This document shows, piece by piece, positions 25,006 to 34,165 of a DNA stretch of 64,000 nucleotides. Position numbers and translations under genes: made by a program. This DNA is from Caproiciproducens sp. NJN-50 (GTDB taxonomy: Bacteria > Bacillota > Clostridia > Oscillospirales > Acutalibacteraceae): the NCBI RefSeq assembly GCF_004103755.1, contig NZ_CP035283.1:372001-436000 (forward strand), read 5' to 3'. A model generated the notes under the pieces. That model worked only from the letters and a program-made list of their open reading frames with translations, did no database searches and was not told the origin of the DNA. Every line of letters begins with the position of its first letter. Positions within the stretch are counted from its first letter, which is position 1.

Positions 25006-26361
25006 TTGAATAACCAATATGAGGAACGACTTGGCACGGGCCGCATGCTGCCGCTGATTTTTCAAATGGCACTGCCGTCCGTTGTGGCTCAGCTGATCAA
25101 TCTGCTGTACGGCATTGTTGACCGTATCTATATTGGCCATATCCCCGCGGCCGGGACGGATGCTCTGGCGGGCGTCGGCGTTACCAATTCCGTTATCATT
25201 CTGATTTCCGCGTTTTCTCAGATCGTTGCCGGCGGCGGGGCGCCGCTTGCTTCGATTGCGCTCGGGAAAGGGGACCGTGAGCGCGCCGAAAAGATTCTTG
25301 GGAACGGCTTTGTCATGCTGCTGGCTTTCACGGCGATAACGGTGTCGCTGTCCTATCTTTTCATGGAACCGGTCCTGCGCCTGACCGGCGCGTCGGACCG
25401 TACGATCGGATACGCGACGGAATACCTTTCCGTTTATCTGACCGGCACCCTGTTCGTGCAGATCACGATCGGCCTGAACAATTTTATCAGCTGCCAGGGA
25501 AGGCCGGGCGTTGCGATGTGGTCCGTGCTGATCGGCGCGATTCTGAACATCACGCTGGACCCGGTGTTTATTTTCGTATTGAATATGGGGGTGGCGGGCG
25601 CTGCGGTTGCAACGGTGATCTCTCAGTTCTGCAGCGCGGTGTGGGTGACCTCATTCCTGTTTTCCAAACGTGCTTCCCTGCGGATCCGGCCGAAATATTT
25701 AAAGCCGGACCGAAAGGTGATCCGCTCGGTGTTTTCGCTCGGCGTCTCCCCGTTCATCATGGCAAGCACGGAAAGCCTGATCGGATTTGTACTGAACGGC
25801 AGCCTTGCGAATTTTGGCGACATTTATGTCAGCGCGCTGACCGTCATGCAGAGCGCCATGCAGATTGTCAGCGTGCCGCTGACAGGGTTTGCGCAGGGCG
25901 TCATTCCGGTTATCAGTTTTAATTACGGCCACGGGAATCCGAAGCGGGTGAAGGCGGGTTTCAAGATTTTGCTGGCCACCATGTTCTCCTGCAACTTTGC
26001 ACTGATCCTTTTGATGATTCTATTTCCGTCCGCGATCGCGAGGCTGTTTACCGACGACGCGGCGCTGATCGGCGTTGTTGCGAAAGTCATGCCGGTATTC
26101 CTCGCCGGAATGAGCATTCTCGGCCTGCAGCGCGCCTGCCAGAATATGTTCGTCGCGCTGGACCAGGCGAAAATTTCCGTCTTTATCGCGCTGCTGCGAA
26201 AAGTCATTCTGCTGATTCCGCTTGCGCTGATCCTGCCGCATTACATGGGCGTTATGGGCGTCTATTCCGCGGAAGCGATCGCGGACGCTACGGCGGCGAT
26301 CCTCTGCACCGTGATCTTTTCAGTGGAATTTCCAAAAATTCTGGCGTCAATGACAGCCTGA
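25006..26361 (+). CDS. MATE-family multidrug efflux transporter
   Basis: This 451-residue protein has about twelve membrane spans and the MATE layout, with MALPSVVAQLINLLYGIVDR (21-40) in helix 1 and a matching second half. The TTG at 25006 is used because AGGAAGAGG lies about 10 bp upstream. MATE pumps export cationic drugs or metabolites in exchange for Na+ or H+. No regulator is adjacent. Confidence 0.87.
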   Translation: MNNQYEERLGTGRMLPLIFQMALPSVVAQLINLLYGIVDRIYIGHIPAAGTDALAGVGVTNSVIILISAFSQIVAGGGAPLASIALGKGDRERAEKILGNGFVMLLAFTAITVSLSYLFMEPVLRLTGASDRTIGYATEYLSVYLTGTLFVQITIGLNNFISCQGRPGVAMWSVLIGAILNITLDPVFIFVLNMGVAGAAVATVISQFCSAVWVTSFLFSKRASLRIRPKYLKPDRKVIRSVFSLGVSPFIMASTESLIGFVLNGSLANFGDIYVSALTVMQSAMQIVSVPLTGFAQGVIPVISFNYGHGNPKRVKAGFKILLATMFSCNFALILLMILFPSAIARLFTDDAALIGVVAKVMPVFLAGMSILGLQRACQNMFVALDQAKISVFIALLRKVILLIPLALILPHYMGVMGVYSAEAIADATAAILCTVIFSVEFPKILASMTA

Positions 26362-26450
26362 GAATCATCGCGGACTGAAAAACGTGCGGCCGGAAAGTTT
26401 CCAAAGCTGCGTGCCGGACTCAAGTTTTAACGGTTGGGAGAGTGTACAAT

Positions 26451-26942
26451 ATGGAAATATTGATTCGAAAATACGAAAAGAGCGATGTATCGAAGATGGT
26501 GAAAATCTGGAATCAGGTTGTCAATGACGGCGTCGCCTTTCCTCAGATCGAACCTCTGGATGCGGAAGACGGCGAAAAGTTTTTTAAAGCGCAGTCTTAC
26601 TGCGGCGTTGCGGAAGATCCGGACGCCCGGGAGGTGATCGGATTGTACATCCTGCATCCCAACAACATAGGAAGATGCGGACATATCGCAAACGCAAGCT
26701 ATGCTGTCGGTCGTGACGCCAGGGGCCGCCATGTGGGTGAAAAGCTTGTGATTGACAGCATGAAGCAGGGGAGCGGACTTGGATTCAGAATATTGCAGTT
26801 CAATGCCGTGGTTCAGTCGAACGTCAATGCCAGGCATCTTTACGAAAAATTGGGGTTTCATCAACTGGGCTTGCTGCCCAAGGGGTTTCTGATGAAGGAC
26901 CGCACCTATGAGGACATTGTCCTTTATTACCATGAGCTGTAG
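26451..26942 (+). CDS. GNAT-family N-acetyltransferase
   Basis: This 163-residue GNAT protein has VGRDARGRHVGEKL (about 86-99), the acetyl-CoA pyrophosphate loop, and NARHLYEKLGFHQLG near 125-139. The ATG at 26451 has GGGAGAG at good spacing; a GTG at 26442 lies too close to it. The substrate is unknown. Confidence 0.85.
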   Translation: MEILIRKYEKSDVSKMVKIWNQVVNDGVAFPQIEPLDAEDGEKFFKAQSYCGVAEDPDAREVIGLYILHPNNIGRCGHIANASYAVGRDARGRHVGEKLVIDSMKQGSGLGFRILQFNAVVQSNVNARHLYEKLGFHQLGLLPKGFLMKDRTYEDIVLYYHEL

Positions 26943-26983
26943 CGGATAACAATGGCGAAAATATGAAATGCCTGTTGCAAGAG

Positions 26984-27020
26984 AGGGCGAACCGCAGAAG
27001 CCTGTGGTTCGCCCTTGCCT
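26984..27020 (+). terminator. Intrinsic terminator after the GNAT gene
   Basis: A 14-bp stem (26984-26997 with 27002-27015) with an AAGC loop, then TGCCTGCTTTT. Confidence 0.8.
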
Positions 27021-27080
27021 GCTTTTCAGCCCGGCTCCGCCCGAAGAACAAAAAGTCTTCGTCATCTCTGAATAATGAGC

Positions 27081-27138
27081 TTGACAGCACGGCGGATTCT
27101 GATTATACTGTTGTATATGAAACTGTCATAGATACAAC
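27081..27138 (+). promoter_or_regulatory. Promoter and operator of the marR-ABC operon
   Basis: TTGACA (27081-27086) and TATACT (27104-27109) lie 17 bp apart. Just downstream GTTGTAT (27110-27116) and ATACAAC (27132-27138) form a 7-bp inverted pair, a likely MarR autoregulatory site. Confidence 0.75.
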
Positions 27139-27173
27139 ATTACTGGACAAAAAGGACAGGAAAGAAATGAGAA

Positions 27174-27623
27174 ATGAGAAAAATAAGAATCGGAATGGAA
27201 CTTCGGTCGCTGAACAATCTGATCCGGCGCTATTTTGAGTTTTCCTCCCATAAAAAAGAAATTGAAACCGTTACCGGCAACAACGGATGGATCATCGGCT
27301 TCCTGTCAGAGAATGAGGGCAGGGAGATCTACCAGAAGGATTTGGAGGACCGTTTCACCATAACCCGGTCGACGGCTTCGAAGGTACTCAGCCTGATGGA
27401 GCGGAAAAACCTGATCCAGCGGCAGGCAGTCACCCAGGACGCGCGCCTGAAAAAGATTGTTCTCACGGAGAAAGCAAGGAAGATCGCAGGGCTTATGTGC
27501 AAAGATGCGGAAAGGATGGAACGGACGCTGCTGCGGGGATTCACCCAGGAAGAAACGAAAATGCTGTACTCTTATCTTGAAAGAATGAAAAAAAACATAT
27601 CGAATACCAGGAAGGACCGCTAA
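27174..27623 (+). CDS. MarR-family transcriptional regulator
   Basis: This 149-residue winged-helix regulator contains KDLEDRFTITRSTASKVLSL (about 52-71), the recognition helix region, and the wing with QRQAVTQDARLKKIVLT. It precedes two exporter genes by 12 bp and is transcribed with them from a promoter that carries a palindrome. It probably represses the operon until an exported compound binds. Confidence 0.88.
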   Translation: MRKIRIGMELRSLNNLIRRYFEFSSHKKEIETVTGNNGWIIGFLSENEGREIYQKDLEDRFTITRSTASKVLSLMERKNLIQRQAVTQDARLKKIVLTEKARKIAGLMCKDAERMERTLLRGFTQEETKMLYSYLERMKKNISNTRKDR

Positions 27624-27635
27624 GGAGAATTTTCC

Positions 27636-29387
27636 ATGATAAAAAAGCTTTTATCCAGCGTGGGGGAATACAAAAAGGACACGATCCTCGCGCCGGTTTA
27701 TGTTACGTTTGAATCCATTTTAGAAATCGTGATTCCCACCTTGATGGCGTATCTGATCGACAACGGAATCAGCAAAAACAATATGTCCTATGTCCTCTGG
27801 ATGGGGTTGGTGCTGGCGGCCGCCGCGATGCTCTCGCTGCTGACCGGATTTCTTGCGGGCCGCAGCGCGGCGATCGCCTCCGCGGGCTTCGCGAAGAATC
27901 TGCGCGGGGATATGTTCCACAACGTTCAGGAATTTTCATTTTCCAACATCGACAAATTTTCGACCGCCAGCATTATCACACGCCTGACCACCGACGTCAC
28001 CAACGTGCAGATGGCTTATCAGATGCTGATCCGCCTCGCGGTCCGCGCGCCGATGGTGATCGCGTTTTCCCTGATTTTCTCCTTCCGGATCGATGTCCAT
28101 CTGTCCCTGATTTTTCTCGCGACCATTCCGGTGCTCGGCTTTGGCCTGTGGCTGATCATGTCGCATGTGCACCCGATTTTCGTGCGGGTGTTCAACACCT
28201 ACGACAGGCTGAACAGCGTCGTGCAGGAAAATCTGCTCGGCATCCGGGTCGTCAAATCCTATATCCGCGAAGAACATGAGGAAGAGAAATTCGCCGGCAT
28301 TTCACAGTCCATTTTTCAGGATTTTACAAAAGCGGAAAAGCGGCTGGCGTTCAATATGCCGCTGATGCAGTTCTGCCTTTACGTCAGCATGCTTCTTCTC
28401 TCCTGGTTCGGCGCCAGGGAGATCGTCGCCTGCGGCAACAATCCCGTTCAGGGGCTTTCGACGGGCGAGCTGACCAGCCTTGTCACCTATGCGATGCAGA
28501 TTCTCATGAGCCTGATGATGCTCTCCATGGTGTTTGTCATGATTATCATTTCGCGCGCTTCGGCCGAGCGCATCGTCGGGATTTTAAGCGAGGAAAGCGA
28601 CCTGAAAAACGGGGAAAACCCCGTGCGCGAGGTCAAAGACGGGTCGGTCGCCTTTCAAAACGTCACGTTTTCCTATGCGAGAAAGGCCGACAAGCCGGTC
28701 CTGGACGGGATCAGCCTTTCCATTGCGTCCGGGGAAACCGTAGGAATCCTCGGCGGCACCGGCTCTTCCAAGTCGAGCCTGGTGCAGCTCATCCCCCGGC
28801 TTTACGATGCCACGGGCGGAAAAGTGACCGTCGGCGGCGTGGACGTGCGGGACTACGACCTGAAAGCGCTCCGCAACCAGGTGGCGATGGTGCTGCAGAA
28901 GAATGTCCTTTTTTCTGGCACCGTCAAGGACAATCTGCGCTGGGGCAACGAAAGCGCGACGGATGAAGAGATGGTTCACGCCTGCAGGCTCGCTCAGGCC
29001 GACGGGTTTATCCGGGAGTTCCCGGACGGGTACGACACCTATATCGAAGAGGGCGGCACCAACGTCTCAGGCGGGCAGAAGCAGCGGCTGTGCATCGCGA
29101 GGGCGCTGCTGAAAAAGCCGAAGATCCTGATCCTCGACGACTCCACCAGCGCGGTCGACACCAAGACCGACGGGCTCATCCGCCAGGCCTTCCGGGAGGA
29201 GATCGCAAACACGACGAAGATCATCATCGCGCAGCGCGTCTCGTCCGTTCAGGACGCGGACAAGATCATCGTCCTGGACGACGGCAGAATCGACGCGGCC
29301 GGCACGCATGAAGAGCTGCTGAAAACCTGCGAAATTTACAGGGAAGTTTATGAATCCCAGAATCAGGGAGGTGTTCTCGATGAGTGA
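27636..29387 (+). CDS. ABC exporter half, degenerate-site subunit
   Basis: This 583-residue type IV ABC exporter subunit has six N-terminal spans and a C-terminal ATPase. Walker A is GGTGSSKSS, the signature is VSGGQKQR, and Walker B is ILILDDSTSAVD (about residue 500). Asp replaces the usual catalytic Glu there, the pattern of the non-hydrolysing site in heterodimeric exporters such as BmrCD. The gene overlaps its partner by 8 bp. Confidence 0.9.
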   Translation: MIKKLLSSVGEYKKDTILAPVYVTFESILEIVIPTLMAYLIDNGISKNNMSYVLWMGLVLAAAAMLSLLTGFLAGRSAAIASAGFAKNLRGDMFHNVQEFSFSNIDKFSTASIITRLTTDVTNVQMAYQMLIRLAVRAPMVIAFSLIFSFRIDVHLSLIFLATIPVLGFGLWLIMSHVHPIFVRVFNTYDRLNSVVQENLLGIRVVKSYIREEHEEEKFAGISQSIFQDFTKAEKRLAFNMPLMQFCLYVSMLLLSWFGAREIVACGNNPVQGLSTGELTSLVTYAMQILMSLMMLSMVFVMIIISRASAERIVGILSEESDLKNGENPVREVKDGSVAFQNVTFSYARKADKPVLDGISLSIASGETVGILGGTGSSKSSLVQLIPRLYDATGGKVTVGGVDVRDYDLKALRNQVAMVLQKNVLFSGTVKDNLRWGNESATDEEMVHACRLAQADGFIREFPDGYDTYIEEGGTNVSGGQKQRLCIARALLKKPKILILDDSTSAVDTKTDGLIRQAFREEIANTTKIIIAQRVSSVQDADKIIVLDDGRIDAAGTHEELLKTCEIYREVYESQNQGGVLDE

Positions 29388-31314
29388 AATGCCGGCGGAA
29401 AACGCTTTAAAAGACCAAAACAGGCCGCCGGTCCGGCGGTTCAAGCCGGGCACGATCAAACGGCTGTTTTCCTATATGGCCGTTTACAGGCTTCATCTGA
29501 TTTTTGTCGTTGTCTGCATTCTGGTCAGCGCGGCCGCGAACGCGGGTTCCTCGCTGTTCCTGCAGACCCTGATCGACCGCTACATCGTTCCGCTGCTCGG
29601 GCGGCCGAATCCCGTCTTCACGGGACTTTTGCACGCGCTTGCCATGATGGCCTGCATCTACGCGGCGGGCACGCTCGCGACGCTGCTTTACAACAGGATG
29701 ATGGTCGTCGTCGAGCAGGGCACGCTGAAAAAGATCCGCGACGAAATGTTCACCCACATGCAGACCCTGCCGATCCGGTACTTTGACACGCACACCCACG
29801 GCGACGTGATGAGCCGTTACACCAACGACACCGACACGCTGCGCCAGGCGATTTCCCAGAGCCTCCCGCAGATGTTTTCCTCCGTCGTTTCCGTGTCGGC
29901 CGCATTCCTCTCCATGCTTTATCTCAGCGTCGGGCTCACCGCTTTCGTCGCCGTTTTCGCCGTTGTCCTGCTGAAGGTCATCCGAGCCATCGTGGGCAGA
30001 AGCGGAACCTATTTCATGAAGCAGCAGCAGTCGCTGGGCGGCGTGAACGGCTATATTGAAGAAATGATCAACGGGCAGAAGGTCATCAAGGTCTTCTGCC
30101 ACGAGGAAAAGGCCAAAGAGGAGTTCGACAGAAAGAACGAAGAGCTTTGCTATTGCGCGACCCAGGCGAACATCTACGGCAACGTCACCATGCCGGTCGT
30201 CGGCAATATGGGCTATATGCTCTACGTACTTCTCGCCATTGTCGGGGGCGCGGCGGGGATTGCGGGGATTCCGAACCTGGGCCTGACCGGAGTTCACGCG
30301 CTGACGATCGGAACGATCATCTCTTTTCTCACCCTGTCCCGCAGCTTCATCAACCCGATCGGCCAGATTTCCATGCAGTTCAACATGGTGGTCATGGCAC
30401 TGGCCGGCGCTTCCAGGATTTTTGAACTGATGGATGAGGAGAGCGAGCAGGACAGCGGTTACGTCACCCTTGTCAACGCCAGAGTGGAAGACGACGGGAC
30501 CGTCGCGGAGTGCGAGGAGCGCACGGGGAACTGGGCGTGGAAGCATCCTCACGGAGACGGCACGGTGACTTACACGCCGCTCCGGGGCGACATCCGCTTT
30601 TTCGACGTGGATTTCGGCTATGAAGAAGGAAAGACCGTTCTGCACGGCATCACGCTCTATGCGGAGCCCGGCCAGAAAGTGGCTTTCGTCGGAGCGACCG
30701 GCGCGGGAAAAACGACGATCACGAACCTCATCAACCGCTTTTACGACATTGCCGACGGGAAGATCCGTTACGACGGCATCAACATCAACAAGATCAAAAA
30801 ATCGGACCTCCGCCGTTCGCTCGGCGTCGTCCTCCAGGACGTGAACCTGTTTACAGGGACGGTGATGGACAATATCCGTTACGGCAAGCTGGACGCGACG
30901 GACGAGGAGTGCATCGCCGCCGCGAAGCTGGCGAACGCCGACGGATTTATCCGCATGCTCCCGGAGGGGTACCAAACCGTGCTGGAGGGCGACGGAAGCA
31001 GTCTTTCCCAGGGGCAGCGGCAGCTCATTTCCATCGCCCGCGCCGCAGTGGCCGACCCGCCCGTCATGATCCTCGACGAGGCGACGTCCTCCATCGATAC
31101 CAGAACCGAAGCCATCGTTCAGAAGGGAATGGACGCGCTGATGAAGGGAAGAACGGTGTTCGTCATCGCCCACCGGCTTTCCACCGTGCAGAACTCCGAC
31201 GTCATCATGGTGCTGGAAAATGGACGCATCATCGAGCGCGGGAGCCATGAACAGCTCATTCAGGAAAAAGGGAAATACTATCAGCTTTACACGGGCGCCT
31301 TCGAACTGGAATAA
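29380..31314 (+). CDS. ABC exporter half, catalytic-site subunit
   Basis: This 644-residue partner has six spans and an ATPase with GATGAGKTT, signature LSQGQRQ and Walker B MILDEATSSID retaining Glu. An extra stretch of about 60 residues (near 365-430) lies between the membrane and nucleotide-binding domains. The ATG at 29380 is preceded by GGGAGGTG and overlaps the upstream stop. The pair probably exports a toxic compound under MarR control. Confidence 0.9.
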   Translation: MSEMPAENALKDQNRPPVRRFKPGTIKRLFSYMAVYRLHLIFVVVCILVSAAANAGSSLFLQTLIDRYIVPLLGRPNPVFTGLLHALAMMACIYAAGTLATLLYNRMMVVVEQGTLKKIRDEMFTHMQTLPIRYFDTHTHGDVMSRYTNDTDTLRQAISQSLPQMFSSVVSVSAAFLSMLYLSVGLTAFVAVFAVVLLKVIRAIVGRSGTYFMKQQQSLGGVNGYIEEMINGQKVIKVFCHEEKAKEEFDRKNEELCYCATQANIYGNVTMPVVGNMGYMLYVLLAIVGGAAGIAGIPNLGLTGVHALTIGTIISFLTLSRSFINPIGQISMQFNMVVMALAGASRIFELMDEESEQDSGYVTLVNARVEDDGTVAECEERTGNWAWKHPHGDGTVTYTPLRGDIRFFDVDFGYEEGKTVLHGITLYAEPGQKVAFVGATGAGKTTITNLINRFYDIADGKIRYDGININKIKKSDLRRSLGVVLQDVNLFTGTVMDNIRYGKLDATDEECIAAAKLANADGFIRMLPEGYQTVLEGDGSSLSQGQRQLISIARAAVADPPVMILDEATSSIDTRTEAIVQKGMDALMKGRTVFVIAHRLSTVQNSDVIMVLENGRIIERGSHEQLIQEKGKYYQLYTGAFELE

Positions 31315-31348
31315 ACGCCGCGCCTCTGTGATTTTTCCCTGAGATATT

Positions 31349-31394
31349 CTGAAAAAAACCGCTGCGTTTCAATTTCGACAGCGGCTTTTTTATG
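31349..31394 (+). terminator. Terminator after the ABC exporter
   Basis: CCGCTG and CAGCGG form a stem around a TTTCAATTTCGA loop, followed by TTTTTT; A's on the other side could make it bidirectional. Confidence 0.65.
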
Positions 31395-31459
31395 GTCAGA
31401 ATCGGTTGTGATTTTCTGTCCCGGATGTTATGATAAAAAAAGCGGGAGGGGGGCCTTGG

Positions 31460-31963
31460 ATGTTTGAGATTCGCAAAGCAGTTCCGGAGGACGCGCTGGG
31501 AATTACGATTGTTAACGTGTATACGTGGAAAACAACCTATACGGGGCTGATGCCGGACGATGTGATCGACGCGCGGATTGCGGAGCTGATGGAAAGGACC
31601 GAAAAATGCCGGACCGAGATAGAGGAAAATGACAATTTCATGGTTGCGTCCGTTGAAAACAACATCATCGGCTTTTGCCGCTGCGGAATCTCCAGAAACC
31701 CGGCGTATCGGGATTCGGGGGAAATCTATGCCATTTATGTCCTGCGCGGTTTCCAGGGGACGGGCGCGGGAAAGGCCCTGTTTTCGGCGGGCGTGCGGGA
31801 GCTTACCGCCGCGGGGTGTTCTTCCATGATCGTCAACTGCCTTCAGGGCAATCCTTCGCTGGGCTTTTACCGGCATATGGGTGGAAAAGTCGTTGCGCAA
31901 AGACGGGATGAAATCAAGAACAGAACCATCACGGAAGATATGATCTATTTCAATCTAAAATAA
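31460..31963 (+). CDS. GNAT-family N-acetyltransferase
   Basis: This 167-residue protein has the acetyl-CoA loop VLRGFQGTGAGKALF (about 94-108) and the GFYRHMGGKVV segment. The ATG at 31460 is used because GGGAGGGGGG lies 6-7 bp upstream; an earlier ATG has no such site. The substrate is unknown. Confidence 0.87.
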   Translation: MFEIRKAVPEDALGITIVNVYTWKTTYTGLMPDDVIDARIAELMERTEKCRTEIEENDNFMVASVENNIIGFCRCGISRNPAYRDSGEIYAIYVLRGFQGTGAGKALFSAGVRELTAAGCSSMIVNCLQGNPSLGFYRHMGGKVVAQRRDEIKNRTITEDMIYFNLK

Positions 31964-31987
31964 ACGGAAAGAATATGGAGCGCGACG

Positions 31988-32917
31988 ATGACGCATTCAA
32001 AGGCTTTTTACGGGAATCTGACGGCGATTCTTACGATTCTGATTTGGGGAACGACATTCATTTCCACCAAAATACTGCTGCGGAGCTTCACTCCGATTGA
32101 GATTCTGCTGATGCGGTTTCTTCTTGGGTACGCCGCTCTCTGGCTCATGCGTCCCCGCTGGTTCTCAATCAAGCCGCTTCGGCAGGAAATTTTGTTTCTG
32201 CTGGCGGGGCTGTGCGGGGTCACGCTCTATTACCTGTTTGAGAACATTGCATTGACGTATACGCTGGCGGCGAACGTCGGTGTGATCGTTTCGATCTCTC
32301 CCTTTTTTACCGCCCTGCTCGCTCATTTTTTATTAAAAGGCGAAAAGCTGAGAGTCCCCTTTCTGATCGGTTTTCTGACGGCGATCCTTGGAATTTCGCT
32401 GATCGATTTCAATGGGGGTTTCGTTTTAAAAATAAATCCGTTCGGGGATTTCTTGGCGTTATGTGCGGCGGCCGTCTGGGCGGCCTATTCGATTTTGATG
32501 AAAAAAATCAGCAATTTTCAGTATCCGACCATCGAATGCACGCGCAGGGTGTTTTTTTACGGGATCCTTTTGATGATTCCTGCAGCCTGCGCTTTTGGAG
32601 TCCATGTTGAGATCAAAGAAATGTTCACCCGGGTCAATCTGTTCAATCTTCTGTTCCTGGGCCTGGGGGCTTCGGCCCTCTGCTTTGTGACATGGAATCT
32701 GGCCGTCAACGCCCTGGGCGTCGTGAGGACCAGCATCTATATTTATCTGGTGCCGGTGATTACGATTACCGCGTCGGCCCTGATCCTTCGGGAACGGATC
32801 ACCTGGATCGAAATCGTGGGAGCGGCGTTTACCATGGCCGGCCTCTTCGTTTCCATGGCGGGATCGAGGGAGAAGGTTCCGGAGCTTCCGCTGAATTCCA
32901 GAGGGACCTCCCTGTAG
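31988..32917 (+). CDS. EamA/DMT-superfamily exporter
   Basis: This 309-residue protein has about ten membrane spans in two EamA repeats, beginning LTAILTILIWGTTFISTKIL (10-29). Members often export amino acids or metabolites. It lies 24 bp after the GNAT gene, so the two may be co-transcribed. Confidence 0.87.
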   Translation: MTHSKAFYGNLTAILTILIWGTTFISTKILLRSFTPIEILLMRFLLGYAALWLMRPRWFSIKPLRQEILFLLAGLCGVTLYYLFENIALTYTLAANVGVIVSISPFFTALLAHFLLKGEKLRVPFLIGFLTAILGISLIDFNGGFVLKINPFGDFLALCAAAVWAAYSILMKKISNFQYPTIECTRRVFFYGILLMIPAACAFGVHVEIKEMFTRVNLFNLLFLGLGASALCFVTWNLAVNALGVVRTSIYIYLVPVITITASALILRERITWIEIVGAAFTMAGLFVSMAGSREKVPELPLNSRGTSL

Positions 32918-32944
32918 AAATGAAAAGAAATTCGAGGTGATTGT

Positions 32945-33493
32945 ATGAGCGACATTCATATCGATCCAAGAGTATATCACGAGAAGCCGGCAAACGTCCG
33001 CCTTCCGAAGGAAATGGCTGTCTATGAGCTGCTGGACAGGCTTGAAATCCCCTATGCGCGCCTGGATCATGACGCGGTGGGGCATGTGGAATCCTGCGGG
33101 GAGATCGGCAGGATTCTGGGAGTCGAAATCTGCAAAAACCTGTTTCTGTGCAACCGTCAGAAAACGGAGTTCTATCTTCTGATGATGCCGGGCAGAAAGG
33201 AGTTTCATACGAAGGTTCTTTCCCAGCAGACCGGCAGTTCCCGCCTTTCCTTCGCGGGGGAGGAGTTTATGCAAGAATACTTGAACGTCACTCCCGGTTC
33301 CGTCAGCGTCATGGGTCTGATGAACGACCGGGAGAACCGGGTCAGGCTGCTGATGGACCGCGACGTTGCGGAATCGGAATTCATCGGGTGCCACCCCTGC
33401 ATTAATACGTCCAGCCTGAAGATCAAAACAAAGGACCTATTTATAAAATTTTTCCCCTTTTCAGGCCATGAGCCGACGATTGTGACACTTTAG
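32945..33493 (+). CDS. Prolyl-tRNA editing (YbaK/ProX-like) deacylase
   Basis: This 182-residue free-standing editing domain shows ICKNLFLCNRQ (about 60-70) and the C-terminal GCHPCINTSSLKI, hallmarks of YbaK/ProXp proteins. These hydrolyse mischarged alanyl- or cysteinyl-tRNA-Pro in the cytoplasm. A GAGGTGA ribosome site precedes ATG 32945. Confidence 0.85.
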   Translation: MSDIHIDPRVYHEKPANVRLPKEMAVYELLDRLEIPYARLDHDAVGHVESCGEIGRILGVEICKNLFLCNRQKTEFYLLMMPGRKEFHTKVLSQQTGSSRLSFAGEEFMQEYLNVTPGSVSVMGLMNDRENRVRLLMDRDVAESEFIGCHPCINTSSLKIKTKDLFIKFFPFSGHEPTIVTL

Positions 33494-33575
33494 AAAAGGA
33501 ATCGCCGATTTTGTTATCTTTGCGGCGGGCCTGAAAGGCTCGGCGCCGGGACGCAATGCGGCGGGGAGGTACCCT

Positions 33576-34034
33576 ATGTTGAACTTAGAGAAAGCGGAAG
33601 AAAAAATCTCAGAAGAACTGTCCGGACTGGCCTGTGATTCCGAAGCGTACTGGGGCTATGACAAGAATTATATGGATCAGTTCAGAAGATATTATAACGT
33701 CACGGCGGATTTTATCCGGTCCAATCCGGTCCGTGTTTTAAAAGAGGGAGACCGAACCGTCGGATTTTTCGGGCTCCAGAGCAACGAATCGAACTGGCAG
33801 CTTGAATTTTTCTACGTTTGTGCCGCTTCCATTGGAAAGGGATACGGGCGGAACTTGTGGAATGAACTGCTTGCTTTTTGCAGGGAAGAAAGGATCGGCC
33901 GGTTCGAGTTCGTAACCAGCCCGCAGGCGGTGCCGTTCTATGAGAAGATGGGCGCGAGGGTCGTCGGGGAAGAGGCGTCGCTGCTAAAAAAGGGGCGAAC
34001 GATCCCCAAACTGCTGTATTCGCTGGAAGAATAA
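33576..34034 (+). CDS. GNAT-family N-acetyltransferase
   Basis: This 152-residue protein has ASIGKGYGRNLWNELL (about 87-102) as acetyl-CoA loop and PQAVPFYEKMGARVVGEE near the end. GGGGAGGT precedes the ATG at good distance. It converges with the alcohol dehydrogenase gene across a shared terminator. Confidence 0.83.
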   Translation: MLNLEKAEEKISEELSGLACDSEAYWGYDKNYMDQFRRYYNVTADFIRSNPVRVLKEGDRTVGFFGLQSNESNWQLEFFYVCAASIGKGYGRNLWNELLAFCREERIGRFEFVTSPQAVPFYEKMGARVVGEEASLLKKGRTIPKLLYSLEE

Positions 34035-34080
34035 GGCCCGGATACGAAGGGGAAATCTCCGTAAAGTAGTTTAACTTTAA

Positions 34081-34112
34081 AAAGGCTGACACCCCTTGGG
34101 GTGTCAGCCTTT
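34081..34112. terminator. Bidirectional terminator
   Basis: GGCTGACACCCC and GGGGTGTCAGCC form a perfect 12-bp stem with a TT loop, flanked by AAA on the left and TTT on the right. It serves both converging genes. Confidence 0.9.
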
Positions 34113-34165
34113 TGGCCTGGAAAGATGACGCAGTGCCGGTCCTTCTGTGAAAAAGAAAGTCCTTA

